This document shows positions 30,371 to 42,023 of a stretch of DNA of 64,000 nucleotides, one piece after another. The notes beneath the pieces are model-generated. The model had not been told where the DNA came from. It saw only the letters and a program-made list of their open reading frames with translations, and made no database searches. Location: positions 1 through 64,000 of the forward strand of contig JAIESW010000037.1 in NCBI GenBank assembly GCA_019745565.1, written 5' to 3'. Origin of the DNA: Burkholderiales bacterium. Its GTDB lineage: Bacteria > Pseudomonadota > Gammaproteobacteria > Burkholderiales > Ga0077523. Position 1 is the stretch's first letter; each line of letters starts with the position of its first letter. Both the position numbers and the translations under genes were made by a program.

Positions 30371-33300
30371 ATGATCGAATCCCTCATCCGCTGGTCGCTG
30401 CGGCAACGCATCCTCGTTGCCGTCGTCTGTTGCGTCCTGTCCGTCGCGGGCCTGTTCGCGGTCCGCGGCCTTTCGGTGGACGCCTTTCCCGACGTCACCA
30501 ACATCCAGGTCCAGGTGGCGACCGAGGCGCCGGGCCGCCCGCCGACCGAGGTCGAGCGTTTCGTCACGATCCCCATCGAGATCGCGATGACCGGATTGCC
30601 GGGGCTGGTCGAGATGCGCTCGCTCAACCGCAACGGTATCTCGCTGGTGACGCTCGTGTTCACCGACGACACCGACGTTTATTTCGCGCGGCAGATCGTG
30701 CTGGAGCGCCTCATCGAAGCTGCAGCGCACATGCCCGCCGGCATCCGGCCGGTGCTGGGTCCGGTCACCACGGGGCTGGGTGAGGTCTATCAATACACGC
30801 TCGAGCATCCGAGCGACCGCCGGGATGACGGCAGCTATCGCGAACTCACTAAGGAAGAGCTGACCGAGCGCAGGACCATCCAGGACTGGGTGGTGCGGCC
30901 GATGCTGCGCTCGATCCAGGGCGTGGCCGAGATCAACACCCAGGGCGGCTTCGCCAAGCAGTATCTCGCCTACATCAATCCGGACCGGCTGCGTCACTTC
31001 GGGCTCACCGTCACGGATGTGCACCAGGCGCTCGCCCGCAACAACGCCAACAGCTCGGGCGGGGTGCTGTCGTATGGTCCGGAGCAGTATCTGGTGCGCG
31101 GCCAGGGCCTGATCCGGTCGCTCGCCGACATCGGCAACATCGTGCTCAAGGAGAACGCGGGGACGCCGGTCTACATGCGCGATGTCGCCGACGTGCGCTT
31201 CGATACCGAGGTGCGCCAAGGGGCCGCCGTCAAGAACGGTGAGACCGAAATGGTGGCGGCCATCGTCCAGATGATTCGCGGGGGCAACGCCCGCGAGATC
31301 GTGACCCGCATCAAGGCTCGCGTGGCGGAGATCAACGAGCAGAAGTTGCTGCCCGGCGGATTGCAGATCGTTCCGTTCTACGATCGGACGATGCTGGTGG
31401 AATCGGCCATGAGCACCATCGCGAAGGTGCTGCTCGAGGGCGTGATCCTGGTGATCGTGGTCCTGTTCATCTTTCTCGGCGATTTCCGGTCGAGCCTCAT
31501 CGTGGTGGCGACGCTGTGCCTGACGCCGCTGCTCACCTTCTTCGTGATGAACCGCATCGGTCTCTCGGCCAACCTGATGTCGCTCGGCGGGCTCGCCATC
31601 GCCATCGGCCTGATGGTGGACGGCGCGGTGGTGGTGGTGGAGAACACGTTCGCGCGTCTGGGCGATCCGGCGAACAAGGGGCAGACCCGCCTGCAGACCA
31701 TCGGGGCGGCTGCAGCGGAAGTGGGCACGCCGGTCCTCTATGGCGTGGGCATCATCATCCTCGTGTTCCTGCCGTTGCTGTCGCTGGAGGGCATGGAGGG
31801 CAAGATGTTCGCGCCGCTCGCGCTCACCATCGCCATCGCGCTCACCATCTCGCTGCTGCTGTCGTTCACGATGTCGCCGATGCTGTGCGCGTTCATCCTG
31901 AAGGGCGGGGCGGACCACGACACGTGGCTGCTCGCCCGCGTGAAGCGCGTCTACATGCCCACCTTGCACTGGTGCCTCGCGAACCCGCGCACGGTCGTCG
32001 TCGGCGCGCTGCTCGCGATGGTCGGCAGTCTTGCCCTGGTGCCGTTGCTCGGGACAGCGTTCATCCCGATCATGCAGGAGGGGTCGGTCACGCCGGTGCT
32101 GGTGCGGGCGCCGAAGATCTCGGTGGACGAATCGGTGAAGATCGAGACCCAGGCCTTGCGCCGGGTGATGTCGGTGCCCGGTGTCGAGATGGTGGTGGCG
32201 CGACTGGGCCGAGGCGAGTCGCCGGCCGATCCGGGCCAGCCGCACGAGTCCGATCCCATCGCGACCCTCGTGCCGCGCTCGGAATGGCCGAGCGGCTGGA
32301 CGCAGGCGGATTTCAACCAGCGCATCCGGGAAGCGCTGCACGGCCTCCCGGGGGTGGAGTTGTCCATCAGCCAGCCGATCGCGGCGCGGGTGGACGAGAT
32401 GGTCTCCGGCGTGCGATCGCAGGTGGCGGTAAAGATCTTCGGCGAGGACCTCGAGCAGTTGAAGCGCACCGGTGACGAGATCGCCAGGGTTCTCAAGAGC
32501 ATGACCGGGGCCACCGACCTGCGCATCGAACGCGGCTCGGGCCAGGAGTATCTCAACATCGACATCGATCGCAACCTGATCGCCCGCTACGGCCTCAACG
32601 TGGAAGAGGTGAACGACGTGATCGAGATCGCCGTGAAGGGGCGCGAGGCGAGCACGGTGTACGAGGGCGAGCGGCGCTTCCAGGCGGTGGTGCGGTTTCC
32701 CGAGGAGTACCGCAACAACATCCAGGCGATCGGCTCCATCGTCCTGCAGGCGGCCAACGGAGGGCTCGTGCCGTTGAAAAACGTGACGCACATCGCGCTG
32801 GAGGAAGGCCCGGCCCAGATCTCGCGCGAGGGCGGCAAGCGGCGCCTGGTGGTGGGGGTGAACGTCACGGGGCGCGACCTGGGTGGTTTCGTGGCCGAGG
32901 CCCAGCAGCGCATCGCCCGCGAGGTGAACCTGCCCACCGGCTACACCCTGTCCTGGGGCGGGCAGTTCGAGAACATGGAGCGGGCCTTGAAGCGTCTCGG
33001 CATCATCATCCCGATCACCATCGCGGCCATCTTCTTCCTGTTGTTCATGCTGTTCGGATCAGTGCGCTATGCGACGCTCGTGATCACGGTCCTGCCGCTG
33101 GCCGCGATCGGCGGCGTGGTCGGCCTGTTCGTGTCGGGCGAATACCTGAGCGTGCCGGCGGCAGTGGGCTTCATCAACTTGTGGGGCATCGCGGTGCTGA
33201 ACGGCGTGGTGCTGGTGAGCTTCATCCGCGAGCTGCGCGAACGGGGGTTCGACGGGACGCAGGCGGTCATCGAGGGATGCTCGCACCGGCTGCGGCCGGT

Positions 33301-33535
33301 GATGATGACCGCCTCGGTCGCCATGCTGGCGCTGATCCCCATGCTGTTCTCCACCGGGCCGGGTTCGGAAGTGACGCGGCCGCTCGCGGTGGTCGTGATC
33401 GGCGGGCTGTTCTCGTCGACCGCGCTGACCCTGCTGGTGGTGCCGTGCCTGTACGGCTGGTTCGAGGGGCGCGGAGAACGGCCGGAGATCCCGGCGGTCG
33501 GAGCGGTTACGGCGGGCGGCGGATCCGGACATTGA
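30371..33535 (+). CDS. HME-type RND efflux pump inner-membrane subunit (CzcA/CusA family)
   Basis: This 1054-residue protein has the two-fold RND layout: a helix at residues 12-32, GLSVDAFPDVTNIQVQV, a large periplasmic loop, helices 2-6, a second loop and helices 8-12. The transmembrane-4 segment reads AIAIGLMVDGAVVVVEN. The Asp and Glu of the proton relay are kept, but the DFG aspartate of CzcA is replaced, as in monovalent-metal pumps of the CusA type. Much of the rest resembles CzcA, so the metal is uncertain. No membrane-fusion protein or TolC-like partner gene is adjacent, which is unusual. The ATG at 30371 opens into the family start; the longer frame overlaps ccmH. Confidence 0.88.
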   Translation: MIESLIRWSLRQRILVAVVCCVLSVAGLFAVRGLSVDAFPDVTNIQVQVATEAPGRPPTEVERFVTIPIEIAMTGLPGLVEMRSLNRNGISLVTLVFTDDTDVYFARQIVLERLIEAAAHMPAGIRPVLGPVTTGLGEVYQYTLEHPSDRRDDGSYRELTKEELTERRTIQDWVVRPMLRSIQGVAEINTQGGFAKQYLAYINPDRLRHFGLTVTDVHQALARNNANSSGGVLSYGPEQYLVRGQGLIRSLADIGNIVLKENAGTPVYMRDVADVRFDTEVRQGAAVKNGETEMVAAIVQMIRGGNAREIVTRIKARVAEINEQKLLPGGLQIVPFYDRTMLVESAMSTIAKVLLEGVILVIVVLFIFLGDFRSSLIVVATLCLTPLLTFFVMNRIGLSANLMSLGGLAIAIGLMVDGAVVVVENTFARLGDPANKGQTRLQTIGAAAAEVGTPVLYGVGIIILVFLPLLSLEGMEGKMFAPLALTIAIALTISLLLSFTMSPMLCAFILKGGADHDTWLLARVKRVYMPTLHWCLANPRTVVVGALLAMVGSLALVPLLGTAFIPIMQEGSVTPVLVRAPKISVDESVKIETQALRRVMSVPGVEMVVARLGRGESPADPGQPHESDPIATLVPRSEWPSGWTQADFNQRIREALHGLPGVELSISQPIAARVDEMVSGVRSQVAVKIFGEDLEQLKRTGDEIARVLKSMTGATDLRIERGSGQEYLNIDIDRNLIARYGLNVEEVNDVIEIAVKGREASTVYEGERRFQAVVRFPEEYRNNIQAIGSIVLQAANGGLVPLKNVTHIALEEGPAQISREGGKRRLVVGVNVTGRDLGGFVAEAQQRIAREVNLPTGYTLSWGGQFENMERALKRLGIIIPITIAAIFFLLFMLFGSVRYATLVITVLPLAAIGGVVGLFVSGEYLSVPAAVGFINLWGIAVLNGVVLVSFIRELRERGFDGTQAVIEGCSHRLRPVMMTASVAMLALIPMLFSTGPGSEVTRPLAVVVIGGLFSSTALTLLVVPCLYGWFEGRGERPEIPAVGAVTAGGGSGH

Positions 33536-33566
33536 CCGTCGACCCGCGCGCCGAAGGAGCGCGACG

Positions 33567-33710
33567 ATGGTGCGATGGATGCTGCTGCCGGTGCTGATGC
33601 TGACCTGTGCGGTCGGCGCCGGTCCCGCCGCCGGTGGTGACGCCGGCGGATCCGGTGGCGCCGATCATCCCGCCGCGCTGATCGGCGGCTCGCGGAACGG
33701 ATTCGGGTAG
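33567..33710 (+). CDS. Possible small exported protein (47 aa)
   Basis: An ATG at 33567, well placed after GAAGGAGCGCGACG, opens a 47-codon frame that starts MVRWMLLPVLMLTCAVGAG, a credible signal or lipoprotein-like leader. A Gly/Ala-rich tail follows. It lies 31 bp after the RND pump and its last 46 bp overlap the convergent acyltransferase-like gene. It may be a real small protein or the remnant of a pump partner. No family is recognised. Confidence 0.35.
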   Translation: MVRWMLLPVLMLTCAVGAGPAAGGDAGGSGGADHPAALIGGSRNGFG

Positions 33711-34948
33711 CGTCGGCCGGCGGGCAATTGCGCGGTCATCGCGTCGAGCGCGTGCTGCATGCGATTGCGCAGCTCCGCGAGCAGTGCCTCGGGCGCAGCG
33801 ATGCCGCTGCCGGTGACGTCGATGGGTTCCGGCACGCGGATGTGCGCGACCCGGGGTCCCACGGGCTGCGGCACGAAGCGGTGCAGGTTGTCGCCCAGAC
33901 CCGTGAAGCAGTAGTCCACGCGCAGGCGTTTCACGTTCTCCGCCACCTGTTCCTGCGTCAGTTCGCTCGACGGATACCAGGACGGGTCGAAGCGGATCGC
34001 ACGGCGCAGCGTCTTCGCGAGGGCACGGATCACGTCTCGTGCGGGAGCGGTCTTCGACGCGTCATCGCGCAACCAGCGGTCGGCGCGGCGAACACCGGTC
34101 CTGCTGCGCTCGAAGACATCTTCGGAGCTTGTCTCCAGAGGTTCGATGCCGACGTCGTCGAGCATAGTTCCTAGGTGGGCCGTCAACGCCCGCAGCATCG
34201 AGTTCTGGCGAAGCGCGAACGGCTGGCCTTCCGCCGACGGGAGGTTCCACTGGCGTTCGTCACGTTCCAGCATCGCGGTGTAGAGATCGAGAACACGCCT
34301 GGCGGGATCGGTGTCGCGCGGACCGCGGCGGTGAAGCTTGCGGTCCACGAGATCGAGTTCGCGACCGAGCGCATCGTGCACGTCCCGAGTGAAGCGGTAG
34401 CGCCAGATCACCGGAATCACCCATGCGTGTCGCGGTGGCGATGCGCGTCGTGCCGCTTCCAATGCCATGTCGGCAACGCCGGCGAAGAGCGGCTGCACGC
34501 GATCCGCCGTCCATGCAACGCTGCCCTCGGGATGCAGCAGCACGGCGTGACCCTGCAGCGCCCAATCGACCGAGTACCTTTTACCGGCGGCGCCGCCGGC
34601 GCCGGGAATCTGCGCGATGAGATTGTTGCTCAACCAGAACCACTGCATCGCGGCACCCATGCCGTTCACCACGTCGTGGGTGGCCCAACTTGCCATCAGC
34701 GGTGCGTGGCGTGCGGACAGCTCCTTGTCGAGCAGCCAGTCGGTCAGGAACTCGGGATGGTTCGGAGCGATGAAGGCCGCGGTGTCCGGGGTCACGTGCG
34801 CGCGGAAGCGCGCTTCATCTGCCGCCGGGAAGTCGATGGCGCCCACCTTCATCAACCCGCGCAGGAACACGATGCGGCTGACGGGCGTCAACGCGCCGAT
34901 CATCCAGCGCTTCGGTCGCGGTGGAGCGAAGGTGGTGAGGCGCGACAT
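33665..34948 (-). CDS. Acyltransferase-like (PlsC/AGPAT-type) protein, divergent
   Basis: This 427-residue protein has the block I region AAFIAPNHPEFLTDWLLD (residues 58-74) and a block III-like HPEGSVAW, which recall glycerol-phosphate acyltransferases. The catalytic motif is spaced HX5D (H64, D70) instead of the canonical HX4D, and the C-terminal half (about 200-427) is not familiar. It may act on phospholipid or another acyl acceptor, or have lost activity. The ATG at 34948 is preferred to an upstream extension, which reads as the antisense of the mutarotase gene. It lies 13 bp downstream of that gene on the same strand. Confidence 0.65.
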   Translation of the reverse strand: MSRLTTFAPPRPKRWMIGALTPVSRIVFLRGLMKVGAIDFPAADEARFRAHVTPDTAAFIAPNHPEFLTDWLLDKELSARHAPLMASWATHDVVNGMGAAMQWFWLSNNLIAQIPGAGGAAGKRYSVDWALQGHAVLLHPEGSVAWTADRVQPLFAGVADMALEAARRASPPRHAWVIPVIWRYRFTRDVHDALGRELDLVDRKLHRRGPRDTDPARRVLDLYTAMLERDERQWNLPSAEGQPFALRQNSMLRALTAHLGTMLDDVGIEPLETSSEDVFERSRTGVRRADRWLRDDASKTAPARDVIRALAKTLRRAIRFDPSWYPSSELTQEQVAENVKRLRVDYCFTGLGDNLHRFVPQPVGPRVAHIRVPEPIDVTGSGIAAPEALLAELRNRMQHALDAMTAQLPAGRRYPNPFREPPISAAG

Positions 34949-34961
34949 GCGGCGTTGCGGG

Positions 34962-35807
34962 TTACATCGCCACCAGCGTCTGCCGGCCCGACCAGGCGGC
35001 ACCCGGCTCCAGGACGATCGGCATGCCGACCGCCGCGGCCTCGACGCAGAGCATGCGGCGGAATCCGAGGGCGGGCATGTCCTTGATCTGGGCATTGCCG
35101 GTGTCCCACGGGTTCCACACGACCACGTCGGGAAAGCCGCTCGCTTCGATCAGCAACTGCCGTCCCGATTCGCCCAGTACCAGCCGCGGCGGCACGTCCA
35201 GATAGTTGCGATCGACCGGGCCGTCGAAAGTGATGGTCTCGCGCGTCTCGGTGCGGACCGCGCCGCCCGCGAGCTGGTCTCGGTACTCCGCGTGCAGGAG
35301 GCCGGTGAGGCGGGCATGTTCGATCTCGCGCACCCGCAGGTAGGTGTGCAGCGCCGCGGTGAAATCGAACGACTTCGACCCGGTATTCTCGATCGCCAGC
35401 TCCACGTCGAGCTGGTTGCCGCCGACGCTCACGGTGATCTCGGCACGAAACTCGTGCGGCCACAGCGCCTGCGTGGCCGCGTCGCTGTCGAGATGCCACA
35501 TGGCCAGTGAATAGTCAGCACCGGCGCGCTGGTCGTCCAGCTTCCAGGTCATGGTGCGCGCGAAGCCGTGCCGGGCGAGTCCTCCGAGCGTGCCGAATTG
35601 CGGAAAGATGACCGGGATGCCGCCGCGGATCGGCGTTCCCGCCGCGTAGACCGCGGTCTCCGACAGGTACAGGCGTTCGTCGCCGCCGGCGGGGATCCAC
35701 GACAGCACATGCGCGCCGTGGTGGGTGACGAAGGCGCTCGCGCCGTCGGGGGCGGTGAGCCGTAGGGCCGCGAGGCCGTGGACGTTCTCGGTGGTGTCGA
35801 TGGCCAT
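34962..35807 (-). CDS. D-hexose-6-phosphate mutarotase / aldose 1-epimerase family (YeaD-like)
   Basis: This 281-residue protein is of the YeaD family, which interconverts alpha and beta anomers of glucose-6-phosphate. Diagnostic blocks are HGAHVLSWIP, GGIPVIFPQFG, ARHGFART, FTAALHTYLRV and VVVWNPW. The substrate-binding Arg/His residues and the catalytic Glu region (LCVEAAAV) are present. The start at 35807 (MAIDTTENVHG) is chosen over an upstream ATG because the extension has no homology. The gene is divergent from the MFS transporter. Confidence 0.88.
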   Translation of the reverse strand: MAIDTTENVHGLAALRLTAPDGASAFVTHHGAHVLSWIPAGGDERLYLSETAVYAAGTPIRGGIPVIFPQFGTLGGLARHGFARTMTWKLDDQRAGADYSLAMWHLDSDAATQALWPHEFRAEITVSVGGNQLDVELAIENTGSKSFDFTAALHTYLRVREIEHARLTGLLHAEYRDQLAGGAVRTETRETITFDGPVDRNYLDVPPRLVLGESGRQLLIEASGFPDVVVWNPWDTGNAQIKDMPALGFRRMLCVEAAAVGMPIVLEPGAAWSGRQTLVAM

Positions 35808-35881
35808 CGGGCCATCATACCTGCACGAACGGCGTCGACGTTCGAGTCGGTACACTGGCAGACAACGCCGCCCCGTCTCCC

Positions 35882-37054
35882 GTGCCTTCCCGCCTCCGCC
35901 TGGTCCTGATCCTCGGTGCGCTCAGTGCGTTTGCGCCGATGTCGATCGACATGTACCTGCCGAGCCTGCCGACCCTCGCGGCCGAGTTCGGCGCGTCCAC
36001 GTCGGCCACCCAGCTCACGCTGTCGGCATTCTTCGTCGGACTCGCCATCGGACAGGCGCTGTACGGGCCGCTCGCCGATCGGTTCGGTCGCAAGCCCGCG
36101 CTCTACGTCGGACTGACCGTCTACGCGATCGCGACCATCGGCTGCGCGTCCGCGCACAGCATCGAGAGTCTGATCGTCTGGCGATTCGCGCAGGCGCTGG
36201 GCGGTTGCGCCGGCGTCGTGGTGGCGCGGGCCGTGGTGCGCGACCTGTTCGACCAATGGGGCTCGGCGCGCATGCTCTCCACCATGATGCTGGTGATGGG
36301 GGCGGCACCGATGCTGGCGCCGTTGCTGGGCGGCTGGCTGCTCGCGGTGTCCGGCTGGCGGTCGATCTTCTGGGCGCTGCTCGTCTTCGGTCTGCTGTGC
36401 CTCTTTGCGACCATCGTCGCACTTCCGGAAACACGCCCCCGGTCCGGGGAAGTGTCGGGCGTCGGCGCGGCCCTGCGCGACTACGCGCGGCTGCTGCGCC
36501 ATCGGCGCTTCGTCGGCTACGTGCTGGCCGGTGGCTTCGCACAAGCGGGCATGTTCGCCTACATCTCCGGTTCGCCCTTCGTCTTCATCGACGCCTACGG
36601 CGTACCTGCCCATGCGTACGGCTGGCTGTTCGGACTCAACGCGCTCGGCCTGATCACCGCCTCGCAGATCAACGCGCGGCTGATCCGGCGGTTCGGTCCG
36701 GACCGGCTGCTGGCCCGCGCGAATCTGGCGAATGTGGTTTTCGGGTTGCTGCTCGCCGTCGCGGCTTGGACCCGCTGGGGTGGCTTGGTCGTCCTGCTGG
36801 TGCCGCTGTTCGGCTATGTCGCGAGCCTCGGGTTCTCGTACCCCAATGCAGCTGCTGGTGCCATGGCGCCGTTTCCGGAGCGCGCCGGCAGCGCTTCCGC
36901 ATTGCTCGGCACGGTCCAGTTCGGCATCGCGGCAATCGCCGGCTCTGCAGTCGGCTGGTGGCACGACGGCACCGCATGGCCGATGGCCGTCGTCATTGCG
37001 CTGTGTGGTGCTGCTGCATTCGCCGCCCAGCGCATGCTGGTGGCGGCGAAATGA
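35882..37054 (+). CDS. MFS multidrug efflux transporter, Bcr/CflA family
   Basis: This 390-residue protein has 12 predicted transmembrane helices. Bcr/CflA features are FAPMSIDMYLPSLPTLAAEFG, motif A GPLADRFGRKPALYVG and the helix-5 LAPLLGGWLLAVSGWR. Such proteins export drugs such as bicyclomycin or chloramphenicol by proton antiport. The start is a GTG at 35882; no ATG gives a full first helix. It is convergent with aceE, separated by 1 bp. Confidence 0.88.
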   Translation: MPSRLRLVLILGALSAFAPMSIDMYLPSLPTLAAEFGASTSATQLTLSAFFVGLAIGQALYGPLADRFGRKPALYVGLTVYAIATIGCASAHSIESLIVWRFAQALGGCAGVVVARAVVRDLFDQWGSARMLSTMMLVMGAAPMLAPLLGGWLLAVSGWRSIFWALLVFGLLCLFATIVALPETRPRSGEVSGVGAALRDYARLLRHRRFVGYVLAGGFAQAGMFAYISGSPFVFIDAYGVPAHAYGWLFGLNALGLITASQINARLIRRFGPDRLLARANLANVVFGLLLAVAAWTRWGGLVVLLVPLFGYVASLGFSYPNAAAGAMAPFPERAGSASALLGTVQFGIAAIAGSAVGWWHDGTAWPMAVVIALCGAAAFAAQRMLVAAK

Positions 37055-37055
37055 T

Positions 37056-39824
<2,769 letters not shown>

Positions 39825-39922
39825 ATCACAGTCCTCATGTACACTCCGCGCCGCCCTACGGCAGCCACAACGCAGCGCGCATCGTACCGCGAAGCCACCA
39901 GCACGGGGTTGTGTTTCCCCCG

Positions 39923-39950
39923 TTGCTCCCGACGCATTACCGAATAAAAT
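39923..39950 (+). promoter_or_regulatory. Possible promoter of the Lrp/AsnC-type gene
   Basis: TTGCTC (39923-39928) and TAAAAT (39945-39950) are 16 bp apart and the GTG start follows 30 bp later. The 155-bp gap also has to hold the aceE promoter on the minus strand, which I cannot place. Confidence 0.4.
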
Positions 39951-39979
39951 GCTGCCAGGACATCTGAAAACAGCACGAC

Positions 39980-40501
39980 GTGCCGTTCACACCCGATACC
40001 ACCGATTGGCGCATCCTGCGACTGCTGCAGGACAACGCCCGACTCAGCAACGTCGAACTCGCGCGCGCGGTGAACCTCTCGCCGTCGCCGTGCCTCGCGC
40101 GCGTCCGTGCGCTCGAGGCCGCGGGCTACATCAGCCGCTACGTCACGGTCCTGGATCCGCTCAAGCTGGGCCTGCAGCTGTCGGTGTTCATCCGCGTACG
40201 GCTGGAGCGACAGATCGAGCCGTCGCTCGAGGCCTTCGAAAAGGCGATGCTCGACCGCCCGGAGGTGATGGAGTGCTATCTCATGACCGGCGATGCGGAC
40301 TACCTGCTGCGCGTGGTGGTGCCGGACATGCAGGCGTTGCAGGACTTCATCGTCAACTTCCTGTCGCGTGTGCCGAGCGTGGGAAATATCCAGTCGAGCT
40401 TCTCCCTCAAACAGGTGAAGTACCAGACGGCGCTGCCGCTGCCGGCCGAAGCGGGGCGCTCGCGCCGTGCAGCCCATCCGCGCGCGCGCAAGAGCCGTTG
40501 A
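39980..40501 (+). CDS. Lrp/AsnC-family transcriptional regulator
   Basis: This 173-residue protein has an N-terminal winged helix ([44 protein letters not shown], about 8-52) and a C-terminal RAM ligand-binding domain with [20 protein letters not shown]. The start is a GTG. It is divergent from aceE by 155 bp and so may control aceE, possibly in response to an amino acid; this is inference. A basic tail ([14 protein letters not shown]) extends beyond the usual end. Confidence 0.9.
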   Translation: MPFTPDTTDWRILRLLQDNARLSNVELARAVNLSPSPCLARVRALEAAGYISRYVTVLDPLKLGLQLSVFIRVRLERQIEPSLEAFEKAMLDRPEVMECYLMTGDADYLLRVVVPDMQALQDFIVNFLSRVPSVGNIQSSFSLKQVKYQTALPLPAEAGRSRRAAHPRARKSR

Positions 40502-40514
40502 CGGAGGGTTGCCG

Positions 40515-41918
40515 ATGAGTCGGCGTGCGGTGAGGCGCATGCGCACCGTGTGCTGCGCGCTGGCCATGATCGTGGCACCGGGCGCATTCGCGGACAACAA
40601 CGACACGGTCCTGCCGCGCGGGCTGCTGCCCGAGCGCGACGGCCGCTGGAGCCTCGGCGTCGGGACGAGGCTGGAGCAATCGCCCTATCGCGGTGAATCT
40701 GCCTTCGCCGATCTCTATCCCATCATCTCCTACGAGGGCGAGCGTGTGTACCTGCGCGGTACCCGCGCCGGTTTGCGCCTGATCGACAAGCCGTCGTTCC
40801 AACTCGAAGCGATCGCCCAGGGGCGTCTCACCAACTACCGTGGCGAGTCGGGGCAGTACCTCGACGGCATGTTCCGTACGACGTCGCTCGACGGCGGTCT
40901 GGCCGCGATCGTGCCCACCGCTCTCGGCGAGTTCTCCGTGGACGTCCTGGGCGACATCTCCAACACCCATCACGGCTACGAAGTCGCGGGTGCATGGGCG
41001 CGAAACTGGGATTTCGGTGCGCTGCGGCTGCGACCCACCCTGATCCTCACCGCCTACAGCCGCGACCTCGCCGACTACTACTACGGCGTGCAGGCGGCCG
41101 AAGCGCGGCCGGACCGGCCGGCCTATTCACCGGGCAGTTCCGCATCCGTGCGCGCCGCGCTCTACGGCAGCTATCAGCTGACCGCGAACAACTACCTGAT
41201 CGGCAGCGTCGGCGTCACGCGCTACAGCGGTTCCATCGGCGACAGTCCCATTGTCGAGAAAGCCACCGACTTCACGGCGTTCGCCGGCTACCAGTACCGC
41301 TTCGGCGACAACGGCACCAAGCCGACCCCGGATGCATCGGGTTCGTCCGGGGCGAAGTGGTCGCTGCGGGTGGCGCGCGGCTGGAACGCCGAGGCGAGCC
41401 TGCTCAGCATCATTCCGGGCGGCGACTTCACGCTCAGTCCGGAGCGGACGGGGGTCGTGAGCATCGAAGTGGGCCGCATGCTGGACGAGCGCTTCAACGA
41501 CTGGCCGGTCGATATCTGGGTGAAGGGCGCATACATGCGCTATCTCGACAAGGGCATCCAGCCCGACGGCAACGGCGTCGCGCTCTACCTCAAGGGCTTC
41601 TACTACGGTTTTCCGTGGAGCAAGTACGTCAAGACGCGGTTCGGCATGGGGCAGGGCCTGTCGTGGGTGGACCGGGTGCCGGCGCTGGAACAGCGCGACA
41701 TCGCGAAGAAGAATCCGAACACCTCGCGGCTGCTGTGCGCGCTGGACGTCAGCATCGACGTGAGTGTCGGCGACATCGTCCGCTACAAGCCGCTGCAGGA
41801 AACCTACTTCGGCGTGGCGGTAATCCACCGTTCCGGCATATTCGGATCGGCCGACATGTTCAACGACGTGGACGGCGGCTCGAACTACATTTCGTTGTAC
41901 GTCGAATCGGTGTTCTAG
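40515..41918 (+). CDS. MipA/OmpV-family outer-membrane protein, two-part
   Basis: This protein has 467 residues. A signal peptide covers residues 1-27 (cleavage after AFA). The first part (about 35-275) is a MipA/OmpV barrel (SLGVGTRLEQSPYRGE, DYYYGVQAAEARPDRPAY, GSVGVTRYSGSIGDSPIVEK), ending in a C-terminal aromatic strand FAGYQYRFG. A low-complexity linker follows. The second part (about 290-467) is another strand-rich region ending ISLYVESVF, with terminal Phe as needed for BAM insertion. The protein is nearly twice the usual MipA length. The start is fixed by GGAGGGTTGCCG. Its function (scaffold or lipid-modifying barrel) is not clear. Confidence 0.78.
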   Translation: MSRRAVRRMRTVCCALAMIVAPGAFADNNDTVLPRGLLPERDGRWSLGVGTRLEQSPYRGESAFADLYPIISYEGERVYLRGTRAGLRLIDKPSFQLEAIAQGRLTNYRGESGQYLDGMFRTTSLDGGLAAIVPTALGEFSVDVLGDISNTHHGYEVAGAWARNWDFGALRLRPTLILTAYSRDLADYYYGVQAAEARPDRPAYSPGSSASVRAALYGSYQLTANNYLIGSVGVTRYSGSIGDSPIVEKATDFTAFAGYQYRFGDNGTKPTPDASGSSGAKWSLRVARGWNAEASLLSIIPGGDFTLSPERTGVVSIEVGRMLDERFNDWPVDIWVKGAYMRYLDKGIQPDGNGVALYLKGFYYGFPWSKYVKTRFGMGQGLSWVDRVPALEQRDIAKKNPNTSRLLCALDVSIDVSVGDIVRYKPLQETYFGVAVIHRSGIFGSADMFNDVDGGSNYISLYVESVF

Positions 41919-41960
41919 AACGAGAGTGCGACCGGCGGGGGGCCGCAAGGGTCGCGCCGG

Positions 41961-41966
41961 TATAAT
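41961..41966 (+). promoter_or_regulatory. -10 box in front of ccmI
   Basis: A perfect TATAAT lies 58 bp before the ccmI ATG. No convincing -35 is seen in the G-rich spacer, so the site may need an activator or extended contacts. Confidence 0.35.
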
Positions 41967-42023
41967 CCGCGCCTCACTCCGTTGCCCCGCGAACCCGAAA
42001 CGCGGGATCCTGGGCCCCACCCG

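Noticed and set aside
30065..32791. Open frame of 908 codons on the minus strand
   Set aside because: It is antisense to ccmH and the RND pump, which show full family motifs. It has no start signal or domain.
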